A program made the translations under genes and the position numbers. A DNA stretch of 7,745 bases, taken from Armatimonadota bacterium (GTDB taxonomy: Bacteria > Armatimonadota > Armatimonadia > Armatimonadales > Armatimonadaceae). The stretch lies in the NCBI GenBank assembly GCA_014381035.1, contig JACMIS010000467.1, positions 1-7,745 of the forward strand, read 5' to 3'. Below are positions 5,695 through 7,745 of the stretch, piece by piece; position 1 is the stretch's first letter, and each line of letters starts with the position of its first letter. Under the pieces are notes generated by a model. It was not told where the DNA came from, searched no databases, and saw nothing but the letters and a program-made list of their open reading frames with translations.

Positions 5695-6897
5695 ATGAAC
5701 AACGAATCATTGCGGATTTTGACGCCCGCGGATAAGCCGATCTACATGCGCTTGATGGCACAAGCCTTTGAGCGGGGCAAGGTGCAGAAAGACACGGCAT
5801 ACGACGAGAATTTCGGCTCCGAGACGGCCGGTATCTGGGACGGCGATCAGTTACGCGCGGCTGTCACCGTGCGCCCTTTTACCGTCCACTGGCGGAACGC
5901 CGCCACCGGGACGCTTTCTTTCGGCGGCATCGCGGGTGTCGCTACGGGTATCGAGGCACGCGGACGCGGCTATGTAGATCGCTTGCTACGCGATTCTCTG
6001 GTCCGGATGCGCGACGCCGGTCAGGTAGTCAGCGGGCTATATCCGTTCGCGTGGGCGTTTTATCGCAAGTTTGGCTGGGAATGGGTGGGCGAAAAGCAGT
6101 CGGTCAGCCTGCCGCTCCGCGAGATCAAGGCGACACCCGAAGGGCGATTCGTCCGCGAAGTGCCGAGCGAATCGGCACGGGAACTGCTCGCCCCGGTTTA
6201 TGATCGCTACTGCGCCCGGTATAACGGCGCGTTTTCGGCAGATTCGCATCAATGGTCAGATAAACTCAGTCATAGCGACGAACGCACGACATTCGTGTAT
6301 GCCTACTTCCCCGACGGCGGCACCGAACCGAGTGCGTATCTCCTCTGGCGATACGATAGCGGCTCCGATGCGGGGGAAATCCGTGAATTCATCGCCTATA
6401 CCCCCGACGGCTACCGCGCCCTTTTCGGTTTGCTCCACTACCTTGGGACCCAATGCCGGACGGCACGGGTAGTCGTTCCTGCGACCCCCCCTTTGTGGTT
6501 GCAGATGCATAGCTGGGAAGTGAAGACGTGCATTGAACCCGTATTTCAAGCACGAGTCGTGGACGTTTGCGCGGCGATGGCGCAACTCGCACCGCCGACC
6601 GATCTCCCAGACGGCGCGAGTGTCACGATACGCGTTTCGGACGACGCCGCGCCGTGGAACCAGGGCACGTTCCGTATCGCAACGGAGGGTGGGAAGATAC
6701 GGTGCGCCCCCGAAACGGAAAGCGGAATAGCAGACGTGACGCTCGATATTCAGGCGTTCTCGCAGGCGTTCTGGGGTGCCCCCGCTCTTGCCACCCTCCG
6801 CGACGCCGGACGTGTCGAAGTGACCGGGGAGGCGGGATATGAGAACCTGTGTCGCCTTCTGCCCGCTAGCCCGGTCTTCACACTGGACTTTTTCTAG
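5695..6897 (+). CDS. Eis-like GNAT-family N-acetyltransferase
   Basis: Eis proteins transfer acetyl from acetyl-CoA to amines such as aminoglycosides, lysines or polyamines. The 400-residue length fits the Eis architecture: an N-terminal GNAT domain (about 1-150), a second degenerate GNAT domain, and a C-terminal sterol-carrier-protein-like domain from about 290 (GRVEVTGE and LLPASPVFTLDFF at the end). The acetyl-CoA loop is visible as GIAGVATGIEARGRGYVDRLL (78-98), with R89-G-R-G-Y93. LYPFAWAFYRKFGWE (115-129) carries Tyr123 at the place of the catalytic Tyr of mycobacterial Eis, and the chain ends in Phe, whose carboxylate acts as base in that family. The ATG lies 15 bases after the preceding stop, with only a weak ribosome binding site, so it looks like the last gene of the rex operon. 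The natural substrate is unknown; Eis relatives are common in non-resistant soil bacteria, so resistance should not be assumed. Confidence 0.88.
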   Translation: MNNESLRILTPADKPIYMRLMAQAFERGKVQKDTAYDENFGSETAGIWDGDQLRAAVTVRPFTVHWRNAATGTLSFGGIAGVATGIEARGRGYVDRLLRDSLVRMRDAGQVVSGLYPFAWAFYRKFGWEWVGEKQSVSLPLREIKATPEGRFVREVPSESARELLAPVYDRYCARYNGAFSADSHQWSDKLSHSDERTTFVYAYFPDGGTEPSAYLLWRYDSGSDAGEIREFIAYTPDGYRALFGLLHYLGTQCRTARVVVPATPPLWLQMHSWEVKTCIEPVFQARVVDVCAAMAQLAPPTDLPDGASVTIRVSDDAAPWNQGTFRIATEGGKIRCAPETESGIADVTLDIQAFSQAFWGAPALATLRDAGRVEVTGEAGYENLCRLLPASPVFTLDFF

Positions 6898-6900
6898 ATC

Positions 6901-6942
6901 GGAGTCCGCCCTCCCGCCCCAAACAGGGGGGAGGGGACTTCC
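6901..6942. terminator. GC-rich hairpin between the convergent eis-like and prepilin genes
   Basis: The short gap between the two stop codons is almost wholly one imperfect inverted repeat. CCCTCC (6909-6914) pairs with GGAGGG (6930-6935) and CCCC (6917-6920) with GGGG (6926-6929), around an AAACA loop with a 2-base bulge. The outer GGAGTCC (6901-6907) can pair with GGACTtCC (6935-6942). The position suits a bidirectional terminator for two convergent genes. No U-tract follows on either strand, so a classical intrinsic terminator is not shown. Confidence 0.5.
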
Positions 6943-6943
6943 G

Positions 6944-7657
6944 TCACTGCGTCCGAATATCGCGCAACCATTTGACATGTCCGTCGAAAAACAGGCGGTT
7001 GCGCCCGCCCTGATGCACCGCCTTCCCTTTGAGCGACGGCGCGACGGAAGGGATCGTGCGCGGAAAGTACGGGTCCACGGCGAGTTCGACCTCCGCGATA
7101 CCTTGCGGGTTGCCTACCTGCGGATTGCCCGCCTGTTGCAGATCGCGCAAAAGTTCCTCGTCGGTTTTGCCCCAGGCGTTATCGAGCGGAACGGAATCAA
7201 CAAACTGATCGAATCGCCACAGCCAGTACCGGCTGATGCCGACAGGCACCGTGCCATCCATATCGGCGAACTCTCCCCGCGTGGACTGCCGCACCTGTCC
7301 GACGTCCTCGAACGCTCCGGCGAGACTCGGGCAGGAAAGTATCTCCACCGATTTCGTGTACGGAAACAGCACCGCGCCCGCCCAACCACCACGTGGATCG
7401 GACGGTGGCCATGCCGCGCCCCACGGACGATAACCGCCCGTGAGCGCGGTTTTGAGATCGCGCCTGTCCGGCAGCCGTTCGTCGTGGTCCTGCGTGTACA
7501 GCAGAAACGCGGTGCCGACCTGCCGCAGATTCGATGCGCACACGGTCTGCCGCGCTTTCTCCCGCGCCTGTGCGAACACGGGAAATAGGATCGCGGCGAG
7601 CAACGCGATTATGGCTATCACGACGAGCAATTCAATTAGTGTGAACCCTTTTCTCAT
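6944..7657 (-). CDS. Secreted prepilin-like protein with H-x9-DG C-terminal motif
   Basis: This is a type II/IV pseudopilin-like protein, processed by prepilin peptidase and displayed or secreted at the cell envelope. The N-terminus [17 protein letters not shown] is a classical class III signal. Cleavage is expected between Gly4 and Phe5, with the conserved Glu (residue 9) at mature position 5. A single hydrophobic helix runs to about 24 and is followed by [12 protein letters not shown] and CASNLRQVG. The globular part (about 50-210) has [16 protein letters not shown] and SRYWLWRFD. The end, [16 protein letters not shown], contains His215 and Asp225-Gly226 spaced exactly H-x9-DG. This type is massively expanded in Armatimonadota and Planctomycetes, and its function is not settled. 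An upstream TTG at 7696 would add 13 Lys-rich residues. The ATG at 7657 gives the normal short leader (237 residues), with a purine-rich AAGAGA just upstream. No pilus assembly gene is adjacent. Confidence 0.92.
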   Translation of the reverse strand: MRKGFTLIELLVVIAIIALLAAILFPVFAQAREKARQTVCASNLRQVGTAFLLYTQDHDERLPDRRDLKTALTGGYRPWGAAWPPSDPRGGWAGAVLFPYTKSVEILSCPSLAGAFEDVGQVRQSTRGEFADMDGTVPVGISRYWLWRFDQFVDSVPLDNAWGKTDEELLRDLQQAGNPQVGNPQGIAEVELAVDPYFPRTIPSVAPSLKGKAVHQGGRNRLFFDGHVKWLRDIRTQ

Positions 7658-7692
7658 TTTCTCTTTCTTTTTTCTGCCCTTCGCGGGCGGCG

Positions 7693-7707
7693 CCAACGCA
7701 TCGTTGG
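7693..7707. promoter_or_regulatory. 15-base palindrome upstream of the prepilin gene
   Basis: CCAACG-CAT-CGTTGG is a perfect dyad of two 6-base arms, 36 bases before the prepilin start. A second, shorter dyad, CACC-TGT-GGTG, lies at 7716-7726. Either could be an operator or a small mRNA hairpin. No clear -10 or -35 pair was found in the 88 bases between the prepilin start and the right edge, and the promoter may lie outside the window. Confidence 0.3.
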
Positions 7708-7745
7708 ATCGGTCTCACCTGTGGTGCGAGGTTCCAGTTTTGCGT

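Noticed and set aside
6839..7588. Plus-strand open frame (249 codons) over the prepilin gene
   Set aside because: It is antisense to an unmistakable prepilin sequence and crosses the intergenic hairpin; no recognisable domain.

Overview
The window reads as chromosomal DNA from a GC-rich, diderm, free-living bacterium, most likely a member of Armatimonadota. The strongest clue is the secreted prepilin-like protein at the right end. Its N-terminus, followed by a [12 protein letters not shown] stretch and a C-terminal H-x9-DG motif, is the form found in very many copies in that phylum (and in a related form in Planctomycetes). A TolC-type outer-membrane protein shows that an outer membrane is present. 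The phylum assignment is inference from recalled families, not a database match.

Left part (minus strand): the first 174 codons of an L-fucose isomerase gene (fucI) run off the left edge. A 230-base gap follows, with a 14-bp perfect hairpin just after the tolC stop and an unusual 52-base stretch without T in the fucI leader. Next is a tolC-like gene whose real start is probably a GTG inside the longest open frame. A hairpin lies directly in front of its Shine-Dalgarno sequence.

Middle and right (plus strand): across a roughly 100-base divergent promoter region lies a PduO-type cob(I)alamin adenosyltransferase gene. A 126-base gap with degenerate heptamer repeats in inverted orientation leads to a compact four-gene cluster. 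It holds the NADH/NAD+-sensing repressor Rex, a UlaG-like metallo-beta-lactamase-fold hydrolase (start overlapping the rex stop as ATGA), a membrane-anchored ComEC-like metallo-beta-lactamase-fold protein that has lost every recognisable metal ligand, and an Eis-like GNAT acetyltransferase. The cluster ends at a GC-rich hairpin shared with the convergent prepilin gene on the minus strand.

Taken together the window looks mostly like housekeeping and accessory metabolism: fucose use, outer-membrane export, B12 cofactor assembly, redox sensing and a secreted pseudopilin. No mobile element, CRISPR array, tRNA or rRNA was seen. The point most worth following is the apparently dead metallo-beta-lactamase-fold protein encoded directly after a catalytically complete one in a Rex-led operon.
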